A stretch of DNA of 38,992 nucleotides from Mnemiopsis leidyi (lineage: Eukaryota > Ctenophora > Tentaculata > Lobata > Bolinopsidae). The stretch is from contig JH153162.1 of the NCBI GenBank assembly GCA_000226015.1, positions 92,379 through 131,370 of the forward strand, in the 5' to 3' direction. A model generated the notes under the pieces. It was not told where the DNA came from and ran no database searches. It saw only the letters and a program-made list of their open reading frames with translations. Numbering within the stretch: the stretch's first letter is position 1; every line of letters begins with the position of its first letter. The position numbers were made by a program, and so were the translations under genes. Positions 35,601-38,571 of this stretch are shown one piece after another.

Positions 35601-38571
35601 CTTATTAGGGGTCACTTAAGGAGTCACGTGATGATTTTTCGGATTCGAAACTATCGAATTCGGATTCGTCGTCAAATTTTACGTCAAAAGACTGGTCTAA
35701 CTTTTCTTCTAGCTCAAAGTTGAAAAGTTTCATTTTTAGGGCCTTAGATGCGGCTTTTAAAGGCCTTCAGATCAAATTTTCACATAGCCTAAACCACAGA
35801 ACCCGATTTGGAGACTTTTTTGGGCCTTTTTAAGGGCCTTATTGGGCCCTTAGAAGGGTTTTGAACCCGGGCTAAAAATTGGACGAAAAATAGATTGAGA
35901 ATAGTCTTGAGGTTCAAAAATTTTGGGTTGAGTGTCTTGAGTTGCCACCACCCTAATATTTCAATCAATATGACATTGATCATGTTTTCACTCAATAAAT
36001 GTATTCAATTCGTAGTGTTGTCGTTGAAATAGTTTTAAACTATTTCAACACTACGAATTGAATACATTTATTGAGTGAACAATGATCAATGTCATAATGA
36101 TCGAAATTGAAATATTTTAGTTATAACATTTGTTAAATAATGTACGTAACTTCACTACCAGTCCTTTTTCTTGGTAGGCTGATATTAGCTCCTGATTTGT
36201 CTCCTAACGAGCAGAAGTTACATACTCGATGATGCTAATAGTGGACTTATAGTACTTGTTCCATATCTTCCAGTCTCTATTTCAACCGATGTGAGCTTGT
36301 CCGTAGCCATGCTATGGACTTTATCTTTTTGTGATCTTGATGTTGGACATATGGTTCGCATGACAGGTCTTCTTTAAATAAAGGTGTATGTTGTAGAATT
36401 CGAGCTTACTCGAGAACCTTCTAGAATGGTTCCATTCTGTTTTGAACCATTCTTCTATCCCGGTTTTTATGAGCAAGGAGTTAAGCTTTGGGTAGTTTGA
36501 CCCATGAGCATTATAGGATCGAATCTGTCACAAGAGAGCTCTTTTATAATCCCGGTAAATACCATTCGAGTCCAAGGTTGACTTGCTCGATGAATCTGTG
36601 CCGCAATATTTGGGGGGGGGGGGGGGAGTCTGCAGTGTTCAGCCAGCCTGTTGTACAGTTGTAGGAGTCTATAAGAAGTTTTGTTGTTTTTATACCAATA
36701 TAGAATAGGGTATCTTCCGGAGTCCCCCCATAACGGCATATCAGCTGTTCTTTTTCTTGCATCTAACTCTAAGGTCCATCTTAGAAGAGAGAGAAGTGTA
36801 AATAAGTAGATTGTAGATTTTTCATAAGATTCCGTGCAATAGCTGATATTTTGGCTTCCTAGAGGCAGTCAGACGAAGCAAGTTGTTGTACATGTACAAA
36901 AATTAGAGATTAACTAACTTTACAGAGGGTCTATATAGTACTTTCGAAACAAGTTTGTCATTAGTAGTCCTATAAAACAAATCCTATAAAGATTTGTTAG
37001 TTAAAACAAGACTCAAGGACAATAGCACTTAAAAATTCTTTTTCAGTCTTCTTTAGGTCCTCTACTATAAATACCAGGCATTTTATCGGTCAAGGTTAAG
37101 GAAGCTATACTTAGGAGCTTCGAACTGGCAAACGCCAGTGAATAAGTTAGTAAGATATTAAGTAACGTTTTCTAAGTTAATTAATCGGACGTTCCTAAAC
37201 TTATAAAGTCAGTTTCTAAGTTAGTCGGCTGTCCACAAAGTCAATTAGTTACACTTAAACCGCGCTGGTTGGTATAATTATTAGACTTAATTGATAAGTT
37301 ATTAAGTTAGCTGAAAACTAAAAATTTCGTTAGAATTTATCAACACGTTCAGTATAATTGGACTGCGTTATGATGTAACGTTGTAACTGCAACAAAATAA
37401 ACGCGTGAAGTACGCGACAGTAGGTTTATATAACGGAAACCTCCTAATCTTTGAATTTAACTCTTAAATTTTAAATTAACCGTGCGTGTTTACATGTTTA
37501 CTTGTCTCGTTTGGAGACCCTAATTTATTCGCAAAAAATCGGTGTTATATTTTTACCACTCTTTTTAAAAAGCCATTTTAGTAATACTAATAGTGCAGAA
37601 GGATTTTGGTTGTCACGGTTATACCCGACTCTTGCAGCAAATCTAAACTATTTGTACATTCTACTCTGAGTCAAGATTAATCCCACAAAAAGAACTTACA
37701 AAGTTCGTCATTTTAAAAGAATTAGATTTACTTTCTAATCGTTCCAAGAATTCATTGAAACTTCTGTGAAAACATTCCGCGGAAGTGGAAAGGAACGAAA
37801 ATCATTCATTATAACTATCGTGGAAATTTAAACGTTTACGTGATCGGCCAACGAGGCAAACCAATTATTAGAAACATCGGTAGCATTTGGTATGAATGGT
37901 TTTGAAATTGGAGTCTTCAACTTAATTAGTCTGGCAGGTTTGTTAAATAACTATTTAGTTAAAAGATGTAGACTCCCTTTTGTAAGACGCTTATAATGCT
38001 TTATCCACGGCAGGGAGCCGAGAGAAAAATATTTAAGATTTTTAACAATCCCGTTAAAAAAGTGGTGCTGGCGAATTTAAAAATTCGTCTCATTTTAATT
38101 CGACTCCATGACGAAGCTATCCCTAAAATAATTGAAATGTATTTGCCGGTCTAAATGACCAGCGGGGCATAAACAATTTAGTCTCTGTCTAGGTACGTAT
38201 ATTTCATTTTAGGTACGTGTATTTCATTATAGGTACGTATATTTTATAAACAATTTAATCTAGTACGTATATTTCATTATAGGTACGTATATTTCATAAA
38301 CAATTTAGTCTAGGTACGTATATTTCATTATAGGTACGTATATTTCATTATAGGTACGTATATTTCATAAACAATTTAGTCTAGGTACGTATATTTCATG
38401 AATTATTCGCAGAAATTTTGCTTCTAGTTTATCAAATCCGAAATTAACGAAAATTCTACCAGTCAGAGAAAGCAGTGGTTGAAGAATCGAGACTAACGTT
38501 GGTAGATGTGAGTGGAGGTGCAAGACATGTAGTTACGTTGGAACTCGTTCCTCAGTCTTCATGTCATACTG
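2025..38571 (+). CDS. Multi-Ig cell-surface or secreted protein gene, 31 exons, 3' end outside window
   Basis: Gene-level span; each exon is listed separately. Seen: a start codon followed by a hydrophobic signal peptide, then repeated Ig signatures (Cys, about 12 residues later Trp, then D-x-G-x-Y-x-C) split among short exons with GT/AG borders. Phases match at every junction except exon 24/25. Domain-separating introns are phase 1, as in shuffled Ig modules. Many N-x-S/T sequons support an extracellular product. Known of the family: such proteins act in adhesion, receptor signalling or recognition. Inferred order: signal peptide, Ig1 to Ig10, FN3-like region, degenerate Ig. No transmembrane segment, kinase or other diagnostic domain lies in the window, so a specific name (Dscam, hemicentin, receptor kinase, allorecognition receptor) is not justified. 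Exon calls are manual, without transcript support. Confidence 0.85.
2071..2332 (+). repeat. 28-bp minisatellite carrying the exon 1 splice donor
   Basis: Six units of TTGTCATGGTCTCAAGTAAG plus TTTATTTG, then shorter decayed units around TTGTCATGGT to 2332. The first unit overlaps the last 15 coding bases. GTAAGT donors fall at 2086, 2114, 2142, 2170, 2198 and 2226. Reading past the first donor meets TAA at 2115. Confidence 0.95.
2703..2800 (+). CDS. Exon 2: N-terminal part of Ig1
   Basis: Phase 1 in, phase 0 out, about residues 21-53. Contains FGCEVYF, a plausible B-strand cysteine of Ig1. A perfect TACTAAC branch-site motif lies 10 to 16 bases before the acceptor. The donor CAG|GTACGG is repeated 34 bases downstream. 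Reading through the donor stays open to 2917, so a longer exon is possible, but only the end at 2800 is in phase with exon 3. Confidence 0.65.
2798..2868 (+). repeat. 34-bp duplication containing the exon 2 donor
   Basis: CAGGTACGG[AG]TAAGCAAAAG followed by TTCT[CT]CCAAGAAATCA occurs twice, at 2798 and 2832. The second copy gives alternative donors at 2835 and 2841, out of phase with exon 3. Confidence 0.9.
2869..5743. other. Remainder of intron 2
   Basis: About 2.9 kb without a supportable exon. An open frame at 4270-4470 is unassigned. Includes a GC-rich hairpin (3513-3556) and part of a dispersed repeat (3313-3392). Confidence 0.5.
3513..3556. other. GC-rich hairpin
   Basis: AAACATTTTCC pairs with GGAAAATGTTT around a CCGCC/GGCGG core. 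Same style as the hairpins at 603, 15538 and 24337. Confidence 0.55.
5744..5976 (+). repeat. Minisatellite running into exon 3 acceptor
   Basis: About 17 units of ACC[TC]CATTGCTTT with variants (GAATT, GCTTAATTT). The final unit reads ACCTCAAG instead of ACCTCATTG, producing the AG acceptor. Pyrimidine-rich on the coding strand, so it serves as the polypyrimidine tract. Confidence 0.93.
5977..6068 (+). CDS. Exon 3: Ig1 middle, core tryptophan
   Basis: Phase 0 in, phase 2 out, residues 54-84. NNITWVKLSGSLPIS supplies the C-strand Trp and an N-glycosylation site. Only phase 0 is open. The acceptor AG is formed where the upstream ACCTCATTGC minisatellite ends; the array provides the pyrimidine tract. 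The donor is CAG|GTGAGA. Confidence 0.75.
6268..6648 (+). repeat. Direct repeats flanking exon 4
   Basis: AGTTATAAATCGGGATTAAT and about 20 following bases recur near 6608 with few changes. The repeats bracket exon 4 (6485-6568), so recombination between them would delete it. Confidence 0.7.
6485..6568 (+). CDS. Exon 4: Ig1, D-E-F strands
   Basis: Phase 2 in, phase 2 out, residues 84-112. Ends in LEESDLGIYR, the F-strand D-x-G-x-Y signature whose cysteine is the second codon of exon 5 reading (R-C). Donor CAG|GTAAAC. Near-identical direct repeats of about 40 bases lie in the introns on both sides (about 6268 and 6608). Confidence 0.9.
6817..6878 (+). CDS. Exon 5: Ig1 end
   Basis: Phase 2 in, phase 1 out, residues 112-132. 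Begins RCEVDYKG, completing the Y-R-C motif of Ig1, then the G strand (ENIVLDL). Preceded by a normal pyrimidine tract and CAG. Donor AGAA|GTATGC. Confidence 0.9.
7103..7217 (+). CDS. Exon 6: Ig2 first half
   Basis: Phase 1 in, phase 2 out, residues 133-171. Starts KPEVIPVES, a domain-boundary Pro segment, then GSTAELSVTV and PTQIT with the Trp codon split across the intron (TG|GTTTAT). The usual B-strand cysteine is replaced (SVTVKA), so Ig2 has no canonical disulfide. Confidence 0.85.
7322..7615 (+). repeat. Diverged tandem duplication of about 155 bp
   Basis: Two copies share TGGCAGAATTAAAT, AAGATCCTA, TGTGCAAGAA, GATGCTGTTC and TGTCAAGACGAATTA in the same order. It lies in the intron between exons 6 and 7. 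Confidence 0.75.
7633..7731 (+). CDS. Exon 7: Ig2, C' to E strands
   Basis: Phase 2 in, phase 2 out, residues 171-204. Completes the split Trp. RFRVSEDGTSLRLSNVSKSD is a typical D-E strand segment. Ends in DGDG rather than the usual D-x-G-x-Y. Donor GG|GTGAGT. Confidence 0.85.
7797..8135 (+). mobile_element. tRNA-derived SINE, copy 1 (interrupted)
   Basis: The tRNA-like head (7797-7879) starts GGGCCGGTAGCTC and ends CCGGTCCA, with box A (TAGCTC..GGTAGAGC) and a box-B-like GGTCATACCC. The body matches the copy at 28450 over about 200 bases. A stretch of about 55 bases (8047-8102) absent from copy 2 is flanked by the repeated octamer GAGGACCT. Not a functional tRNA: the D-loop is enlarged and bases intervene between T-arm and acceptor. 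Confidence 0.85.
8050..8255. repeat. Inverted repeat of about 45 bp in and after SINE copy 1
   Basis: GCGTGTTTCTTAGAAACCGG (8055) and following bases are mirrored by TCAAATAACCGGTTCCTTAG up to 8251. Its left arm is the extra segment interrupting the SINE. Confidence 0.75.
8322..8380 (+). CDS. Exon 8: Ig2 end
   Basis: Phase 2 in, phase 1 out, residues 204-223. GCEVRTDYAND then AYIRLLVV gives the F-G strands. The cysteine here has no partner in exon 6. Acceptor TTCAG, donor GTAG|GTAAGA. It is followed by a short intron of 168 bases. Confidence 0.8.
8549..8670 (+). CDS. Exon 9: Ig3 first half
   Basis: Phase 1 in, phase 0 out, residues 224-264. LPEIEGG begins the domain; EVLTCEASGDPLPELVWIL is a textbook I-set B-C segment with Cys and Trp. 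Donor ACACAG|GTTACC. The following intron is almost entirely a minisatellite. Confidence 0.93.
8717..9082 (+). repeat. 20-22 bp minisatellite filling intron 9
   Basis: About 17 units of CCAAATATACAGTTGATACG or CCAAATATACAGTTATACACA. The array ends at ACACACCAAG, directly on the exon 10 acceptor. Each unit contains an ATACAG that could act as a decoy acceptor. Confidence 0.95.
9083..9194 (+). CDS. Exon 10: Ig3 second half
   Basis: Phase 0 in, phase 1 out, residues 265-301. ELEITETGNYKCIATNSAGE is a classic F-G segment. Two in-frame acceptors exist: CCAAG|GTC (start 9083), formed at the end of the minisatellite, and TTGCAG|GTA (start 9092). The second has the stronger AG context and removes Val-Leu-Gln. 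Donor GGAG|GTATGT. Confidence 0.9.
10004..10123 (+). CDS. Exon 11: Ig4 first half
   Basis: Phase 1 in, phase 1 out, residues 302-341. EVPTIDGLKEKYYL starts the domain; EELEVDCVASGAPSPEIVW carries Cys and Trp. Close in sequence to exon 9, suggesting internal domain duplication. Donor GGAG|GTGAGT. Confidence 0.93.
10407..10535 (+). CDS. Exon 12: Ig4 second half
   Basis: Phase 1 in, phase 1 out, residues 342-384. TRELRVTVDSFQDLGNYTC then IATNSGGE, the F-strand motif with an N-glycosylation site. The IATNS[AG]GE motif is shared with exon 10. Donor GCAG|GTCAGG, a weaker site. A 5.1-kb intron follows. Confidence 0.93.
10785..10831 (+). repeat. (ATTG)n microsatellite
   Basis: About twelve uninterrupted GATT units near the start of intron 12. 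Confidence 0.97.
10832..11770. other. Intron 12, first part
   Basis: AT-rich sequence without recognisable gene or repeat structure, apart from a short GC-rich patch near 11637-11665. Confidence 0.5.
12190..12897 (-). repeat. 57-bp in-frame minisatellite inside the LINE, with assembly gap
   Basis: Units of 57 bases contain GTGAAAGAGAGCATCTCTGT and CGTAGAGACTGAGGAT. On the minus strand each encodes 19 residues (NRDALFHILSLYGTPAHSI), a segment just after RT motif A. About seven complete or partial units are visible, interrupted by 330 Ns (12349-12678). Confidence 0.95.
12349..12678. other. Assembly gap, 330 Ns
   Basis: Run of N within the 57-bp array. The copy number is therefore unknown; 330 is not a multiple of 57. 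Confidence 1.
14116..14290 (+). repeat. Tandem repeat of about 94 bp, two copies and a remnant
   Basis: AATCCTGCATTTAA, CTCATTAAACACCCTCGC and AGTCAAGGTA recur in order, with a third start at about 14279 (AACCTGCATT). Confidence 0.85.
15429..15454. other. Perfect hairpin around GGATCC
   Basis: ATTGGATCCAT and ATGGATCCAAT are exact inverted copies four bases apart. Surrounding sequence repeats CCAATGGT and CACCAAT motifs. Confidence 0.7.
15538..15553. other. GC hairpin GCGGCC-CAAA-GGCCGC
   Basis: Six-base perfect stem with a four-base loop in AT-rich surroundings. Confidence 0.6.
15655..15773 (+). CDS. Exon 13: Ig5 first half
   Basis: Phase 1 in, phase 0 out, about residues 385-420. ELGDSLDVTCSSKSDPTATVLW carries Cys and Trp in frame. 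Two acceptors keep phase 1: AACAG (start 15655, adding VEFP) and CCCAG (start 15667). The second has the better pyrimidine tract. Donor TGG|GTAAGT. Confidence 0.85.
15868..16301. mobile_element. hAT-type MITE with 8-bp target duplication
   Basis: Terminal inverted repeats CAGGGTTGGGAAA and TTTCCCAACCCTG. The octamer TGTCTAAG flanks it exactly on both sides (15860-15867 and 16302-16309). The 434-bp interior has AAAAACGC repeats at both ends and no ORF. An 8-bp duplication and CAGGG termini are the hallmark of hAT transposons. Inserted in the intron between exons 13 and 14. Confidence 0.93.
16749..16830. repeat. GTGACA repeat with inverted tail
   Basis: About seven GTGACA units followed by the mirror CACTGTCACACTGTGACAGT, so the segment can fold back on itself. 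Confidence 0.85.
17097..17474. mobile_element. Foldback element ending beside exon 14
   Basis: TGCTTGTTTC, TCATCAATAAT[TC]GAACCAG, CAGCTACCTTGAAATGAAAT and TTATAAGC appear near 17099-17190 and in inverted form near 17395-17470, giving arms of about 100 bases around a 170-base loop. The right end is about 14 bases from the acceptor at 17488. No target duplication confirmed. Confidence 0.8.
17489..17630 (+). CDS. Exon 14: Ig5 second half
   Basis: Phase 0 in, phase 1 out, residues 421-467. LNSLTEEDTGNYSCVADNG is a consensus F-strand segment. The acceptor CGATAG|G has no clear pyrimidine tract; the end of a foldback element lies about 14 bases upstream. Donor TTCG|GTAATA, echoed after a 29-T run at about 17675. 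Confidence 0.9.
17644..17672 (+). repeat. Poly-T run (29)
   Basis: Homopolymer 14 bases after the exon 14 donor. The donor context TCGGTAATAT recurs just after it (CCGGTAATAT at 17673). Confidence 0.95.
17781..17957 (+). CDS. Exon 15: linker and Ig6 first half
   Basis: Phase 1 in, phase 1 out, residues 468-526. Starts with a charged linker of about 20 residues (DDKDGG then ENTRHARK), longer than at other domain borders, then GEEIELICTGRGLPAPSLTW with Cys and Trp. Donor AAAG|GTACGT. Confidence 0.92.
17973..18300 (+). mobile_element. Second tRNA-derived SINE family
   Basis: Pol III boxes are visible: TAGCGCAGTTGGTAGGGC (box A, about 17979) and GAGTTCAAATCCC (box B, about 18042), then a non-tRNA body. 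The head differs from the SINE at 7797/28450. The 3' end is not defined because there is no second copy in the window. Confidence 0.65.
18516..18683 (+). CDS. Exon 16: Ig6 second half
   Basis: Phase 1 in, phase 1 out, residues 527-582. TTTSAELDHSGNYTCKGYNE is the E-F segment and YGVDTDSVNIVVL the G strand. Donor CTAA|GTAAGT is duplicated 20 bases downstream with its exon flank. Continuing into the copy meets TAA within three codons. Confidence 0.92.
18675..18716 (+). repeat. 20-bp duplication of the exon 16 donor
   Basis: TGTGCTAAGTAAGTAAGCAT occurs twice (18676 and 18696). It includes the last eight coding bases and GTAAGT. Confidence 0.95.
18900..18972 (+). CDS. Exon 17: Ig7 first strands
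   Basis: Phase 1 in, phase 2 out, residues 583-607. EPFWVENFESETLN then TGTLISIA, the A-B strands leading to the B-strand Cys, which is the first full codon of exon 18. Acceptor CACACCAG, donor GC|GTGAGT. Confidence 0.8.
18973..20493. other. Intron 17
   Basis: 1.5 kb without exon signal. Contains an AT-rich microsatellite (19812-19915) built from ATAATTATATAAT units. Confidence 0.5.
19812..19915. repeat. TATAATTA microsatellite
   Basis: Repeats of ATTATATA and ATCATATA, self-complementary over most of its length. Confidence 0.9.
20494..20750 (+). CDS. Exon 18: Ig7 remainder
   Basis: Phase 2 in, phase 1 out, residues 607-692; the longest exon. CKMDGNPVPETKVYL has the B-strand Cys but Tyr/Leu where Trp is usual; AVVLCRGVNEFGSLSAS is the F-G segment. 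The Cys-Cys distance (about 73 residues) is longer than an I-set domain, nearer V-set size. Sequons: NTS, NFT, NQS. Donor CATG|GTAATG. A 4.2-kb intron follows. Confidence 0.9.
21418..21650 (+). repeat. 37-bp minisatellite
   Basis: Six units of GGGCGGTCAATGCACGCACA plus ACTATCAACAACAAAGT (or GAACT), at 21423, 21460 and onward. Open in three frames, but only because the unit lacks stops. Mid-intron, not next to an exon. Confidence 0.95.
21651..22650. other. Intron 18, middle part
   Basis: Unique AT-rich sequence; I see no exon, repeat or RNA gene. Confidence 0.5.
22651..22733. mobile_element. Short DNA-transposon terminus pair
   Basis: CCCCCGATTTACCGGG (22653, with a second partial copy at 22670) is inverted at 22709-22724 (CCCGGTAAATCGGGGG), followed by ATGACTGTAC. 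It looks like the fused ends of a small DNA transposon, possibly pogo/Tc1-like; the family is a guess. Confidence 0.55.
23013..23672. mobile_element. Foldback element with 153-bp near-perfect arms
   Basis: Left arm 23013-23165 and right arm about 23520-23672 are inverted copies with no differences that I could find, including TTGCTCCCTTTGACCGGGGA and TAGCCCGGGGTAACAATTAA. A 350-base loop without ORF. The right arm stops at a 10-N gap (23673-23682), so the element end may be missing. Near-identity implies recent origin. A diverged relative is at 32940-33090. Confidence 0.88.
23673..23682. other. Assembly gap, 10 Ns
   Basis: Placed exactly where the long inverted repeat ends, a typical assembly break. 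Confidence 1.
24002..24069. repeat. TA-rich microsatellite with palindrome
   Basis: TATATATACA repeats ending in a palindrome ATCCATACAT...ATGTATGGAT. Confidence 0.9.
24309..24485 (+). repeat. GC-rich dispersed repeat, copy 1
   Basis: Contains two hairpins (GGGGGCCTTCGGCCCCC and GGGGCCTTCGGCCCC) and ends GGTCGCGCTGGCCAGCGCT. A reverse-oriented copy is at 32068-32165, shorter pieces at 33170-33232 and 14397-14415. ORFs here on both strands are composition artefacts. Confidence 0.8.
24993..25147 (+). CDS. Exon 19: Ig8 first half
   Basis: Phase 1 in, phase 0 out, residues 693-744. YELSCPIEGHPPPSNISW gives Cys and Trp. The donor GGGGAG|GTCTAT is weak but the only phase-0 site before the in-frame TGA at 25175, and it joins exon 20 correctly. 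Confidence 0.85.
25375..25489 (+). CDS. Exon 20: Ig8 second half
   Basis: Phase 0 in, phase 1 out, residues 745-782. EFGFSDEGEYTCTVINKWG is a consensus F-strand segment; TTSLLLAV forms the G strand. Acceptor TTCCGCAG, donor TATG|GTAAAA. Confidence 0.92.
25828..25969 (+). CDS. Exon 21: Ig9 first half
   Basis: Phase 1 in, phase 2 out, residues 783-830. DKPNVTVDYKDVAVGQ then VGIITCIGHGQPAVNLTLH has the B-strand Cys with Leu-His replacing Trp. The acceptor tract is a 10-C run. Donor CAC|GTGAGT. The next intron holds a 681-bp palindromic element. Confidence 0.9.
26201..26881. mobile_element. 681-bp palindromic MITE with TA target sites
   Basis: Starts CAGGGTGGTTTTTAAATTTG and ends with the inverse. 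The whole element is a near-perfect palindrome with arms of about 330 bases. TA lies on both sides (26199-26200, 26882-26883). TA insertion and CAGGG-type ends suggest Tc1/mariner mobilisation. No transposase. It sits in the intron between exons 21 and 22. Confidence 0.92.
27032..27235. mobile_element. Foldback element with telomere-like loop
   Basis: Arms GTCCTGCCCCAGAACATCGT (27038) and its inverse ending near 27234, extended by ATTTGGCCCCAG on both sides. The loop contains CCCTAACCC-type repeats at 27097-27142. Confidence 0.85.
27097..27142 (+). repeat. Interstitial telomere-like (CCCTAA)n
   Basis: Several CCCTAA units with variants (CCCAAA, CACTAA, CCTTAC). TTAGGG is the usual metazoan telomere repeat. 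Confidence 0.8.
27593..27660 (+). repeat. 40-bp duplication containing the exon 22 acceptor
   Basis: AAGTACT[GA]A[TC]AAAGTCTTACAG plus AAAATC at 27593 and 27633. The acceptors are 40 bases apart, so use of the upstream one shifts the frame. Confidence 0.92.
27655..27797 (+). CDS. Exon 22: Ig9 second half
   Basis: Phase 2 in, phase 1 out, residues 830-877. GEYVVLTYTYLMSRELVG then RWSCTARNSLGDVDSKNI, with Trp-Ser-Cys in place of Tyr-x-Cys. The acceptor and first exon bases are preceded by an imperfect copy 40 bases upstream. The real copy has TACTAAC as branch site, the upstream copy TACTGAT. Donor TTTC|GTAAGA. Confidence 0.88.
28287..28436. repeat. 17-bp array of mini-hairpins
   Basis: About nine units of CGGACAA[CG]AGTCCG, each a 5-base stem (CGGAC/GTCCG) with a 4-base loop. 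It ends about 14 bases before the SINE at 28450. Confidence 0.92.
28450..28735 (+). mobile_element. tRNA-derived SINE, copy 2
   Basis: The tRNA-like head forms a cloverleaf in part: acceptor GGGCCGG/CCGGCCC, D-stem GCTC/GAGC, T-stem GTCGG/CCGAC. About 11 extra bases sit between T-stem and acceptor, so it is not a working tRNA. The body matches copy 1. Confidence 0.88.
28736..29262. other. End of intron 22
   Basis: About 530 bases of AT-rich sequence with no recognised element before the exon 23 acceptor. Confidence 0.5.
29263..29354 (+). CDS. Exon 23: Ig10 first strands
   Basis: Phase 1 in, phase 0 out, residues 878-908. RAEVKLTPPVERNS starts the domain; PIDVFCNATG supplies the B-strand Cys. 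Acceptor TTTATCGCAG, donor GGG|GTAAGT. A 16-bp TA-rich repeat begins about 35 bases inside the intron. Confidence 0.88.
29388..29440 (+). repeat. 16-bp TA-rich repeat near exon 23 donor
   Basis: Three to four units of ACACTTTATACATA starting about 35 bases downstream of the donor. Confidence 0.85.
29664..29751 (+). CDS. Exon 24: Ig10 middle
   Basis: Phase 0 in. DPSPTVTILINGLNSTSG resembles the equivalent segment of Ig7 and also lacks the core Trp. The best donor, CTTG|GTTTGT, ends in phase 1, while exon 25 as called needs phase 0. A phase-0 alternative (CTT|GTTTTT near 29738) is poor. The 3' border is unresolved. Confidence 0.7.
30222..30411 (+). CDS. Exon 25: Ig10 end
   Basis: ENGVYKVRLKNSQLGTTR then IECSAENVWGKDR is the E-F-G segment with Cys. 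Acceptor CTCCCTAG at 30221 gives phase 0. Phase-1 acceptors exist inside (starts 30265, 30271, 30283) and would match exon 24 better, at the cost of up to 20 residues. The end is called at ACTT|GTTAGT, phase 1. Without splicing there, TAG at 30414-30416 would terminate the protein, so a short secreted isoform is possible. Confidence 0.7.
30595..30675 (+). CDS. Exon 26: short cysteine-rich segment
   Basis: Phase 1 in, phase 1 out, 27 residues, with good borders (CATTTTTCAG and GCAG|GTACAT). SLSCYKCITQVCASANADIS contains three cysteines in nine residues and resembles no Ig strand. It may lead into the following FN3-like domain. As a symmetric exon it could be skipped without frame change. Confidence 0.6.
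31120..31326 (+). repeat. 56-bp array carrying the exon 27 acceptor
   Basis: Four copies of CTATAATTCTGGTTTTCAG|TATACCC with AGs ending at 31140, 31196, 31252 and 31308. The first 15 to 18 bases of exon 27 are part of the unit (TATACCCGGAACCTAGC against TATACCCAGAACATAGC). Confidence 0.95.
31309..31432 (+). CDS. Exon 27: FN3-like segment, first part
   Basis: Phase 1 in, phase 2 out, residues 1028-1069. PEPSYIKWNVTTTSPEV then FVEYEAFIR suggests the Trp and Tyr of a fibronectin-III B-C fold; no Ig cysteines. The acceptor TTTTCAG|TATACC is the last of four tandem copies at exact 56-base spacing. The upstream three shift the frame or meet stops. FN3 assignment is by motif only. Confidence 0.78.
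31443..31656 (+). repeat. Degenerate ACTATAGTGAAATGATCT array
   Basis: About ten units of variable length starting some 10 bases after the exon 27 donor. CTATAG/ACTATAGT elements are palindromic. Confidence 0.85.
31785..31816 (+). CDS. Exon 28: 32-base microexon
   Basis: Phase 2 in, phase 1 out. NGARSITLRL continues the FN3-like beta strands. Acceptor TTTGTAG, donor CTCG|GTAATT. It is followed by a 63-base intron, the shortest here, ending in GTGCAG with a CTAAAT branch-like motif. Another reading (GC donor at 31813, acceptor at 31849) keeps frame but is non-canonical. Confidence 0.55.
31880..32041 (+). CDS. Exon 29: FN3-like segment, end
   Basis: Phase 1 in, phase 1 out, residues 1080-1133. 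NYDEIIVRPVLQEL resembles the FN3 F-strand (Y-x-x-x-V-R). TTSVKFEIADPRGGEPLS then VQTELEIY may be a second partial beta-sandwich. Donor TACG|GTAAGC. Confidence 0.75.
32068..32165 (-). repeat. GC-rich dispersed repeat, copy 2 (reverse)
   Basis: Reverse complement of part of 24366-24480: shared CGCCTCCTTGCCAGGGCCCA, CTTTGC[TC]AAGGCCAAGG and CCGAAGGCCCC. Confidence 0.8.
32385..32618. mobile_element. Foldback element made of inverted 11-bp arrays
   Basis: Bounded by CACCTTC and GAAGGTG. The left half repeats AACCGCCTATG-like 11-mers about nine times; the right half repeats the inverse (GCGGTTCTTAA) about eight times, with GGGCCC near the centre. Terminal repeats made of short tandem units recall Drosophila FB elements; identity is inferred. 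Confidence 0.75.
32940..33090. mobile_element. Diverged relative of the 23013 foldback, with its own hairpin
   Basis: TAGTTGCTCCCATTGACCGGGGATAGTCT and TTTAGCCCGGATTTCAATT match the arms at 23039 and 23104. Between them, CTGTAGGTTACTCATTTTCA is inverted 30 bases later (about 32968-33042). Confidence 0.75.
33170..33232 (+). repeat. GC-rich dispersed repeat, copy 3 (short)
   Basis: GCGGCCTTCGGCC hairpin and GGTCGCGCTTGCCAGCGCTG. Confidence 0.7.
33413..33549 (+). CDS. Exon 30: degenerate Ig, first half
   Basis: Phase 1 in, phase 0 out, residues 1134-1179. LRAGDNVTITASVTAKPLP then RLRWFLNQQEI follows the Ig B-C pattern with Trp, but the B-strand cysteine is replaced (TITASV). Acceptor TGTCTACAG, donor TCG|GTAGGT. 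The following intron is 4.9 kb. Confidence 0.85.
34026..34112 (+). repeat. Dispersed repeat GTTGTCGCGG...GTAGACGGATATAAT
   Basis: Shared with 3313-3392 (same ends: GTTGTCGCGG[TA]GATACC and TAGAAC[TG]GTAGACGGATAT) and in part with 37605-37640. Probably the tail of an interspersed element. Confidence 0.7.
35441..35748 (+). repeat. 142-bp tandem duplication
   Basis: CACTTAA..GTCACGTGAT, GACTGGTCTAACTTTTCT and TGAAAAGTTTCATTTTTAGG recur at 142-base spacing, with a partial third copy at the left end. Confidence 0.88.
35956..36115. repeat. Long palindrome (about 160 bp)
   Basis: Arms include a perfect 34-base match (TTCACTCAATAAATGTATTC onward) around a centre near 36035. The left arm has six extra bases (GTTGTCGTTG). 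Probably a MITE; ends and target site not certain. Confidence 0.85.
38171..38400 (+). repeat. GGTACGTATATTTCAT array
   Basis: About eleven GTACGTATATTTCAT units, some separated by AAACAATTTAGTCTA, ending 62 bases before the exon 31 acceptor. Confidence 0.92.
38463..38571 (+). CDS. Exon 31: degenerate Ig, second half; last exon in window
   Basis: Phase 0 in, phase 1 out, residues 1180-1215. ESRLTLVDVSGGARHVVTLE is an E-F segment with Val where the F-strand Cys should be, so this domain has lost its disulfide. The end is called at CATACTG|GTTTGT. Reading on meets TAG at 38577. The final 11 exon bases plus donor begin a 40-bp tandem array running to the window edge. Confidence 0.75.

Larger units (their letters stand above)
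33550..38170. other. Intron 30 apart from its repeats
   Basis: 4.6 kb with no exon signal that fits the required phase 0. Holds a 142-bp tandem duplication (35441-35748), a long palindrome (35956-36115) and a 15-G run (36612-36626). Confidence 0.5.
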
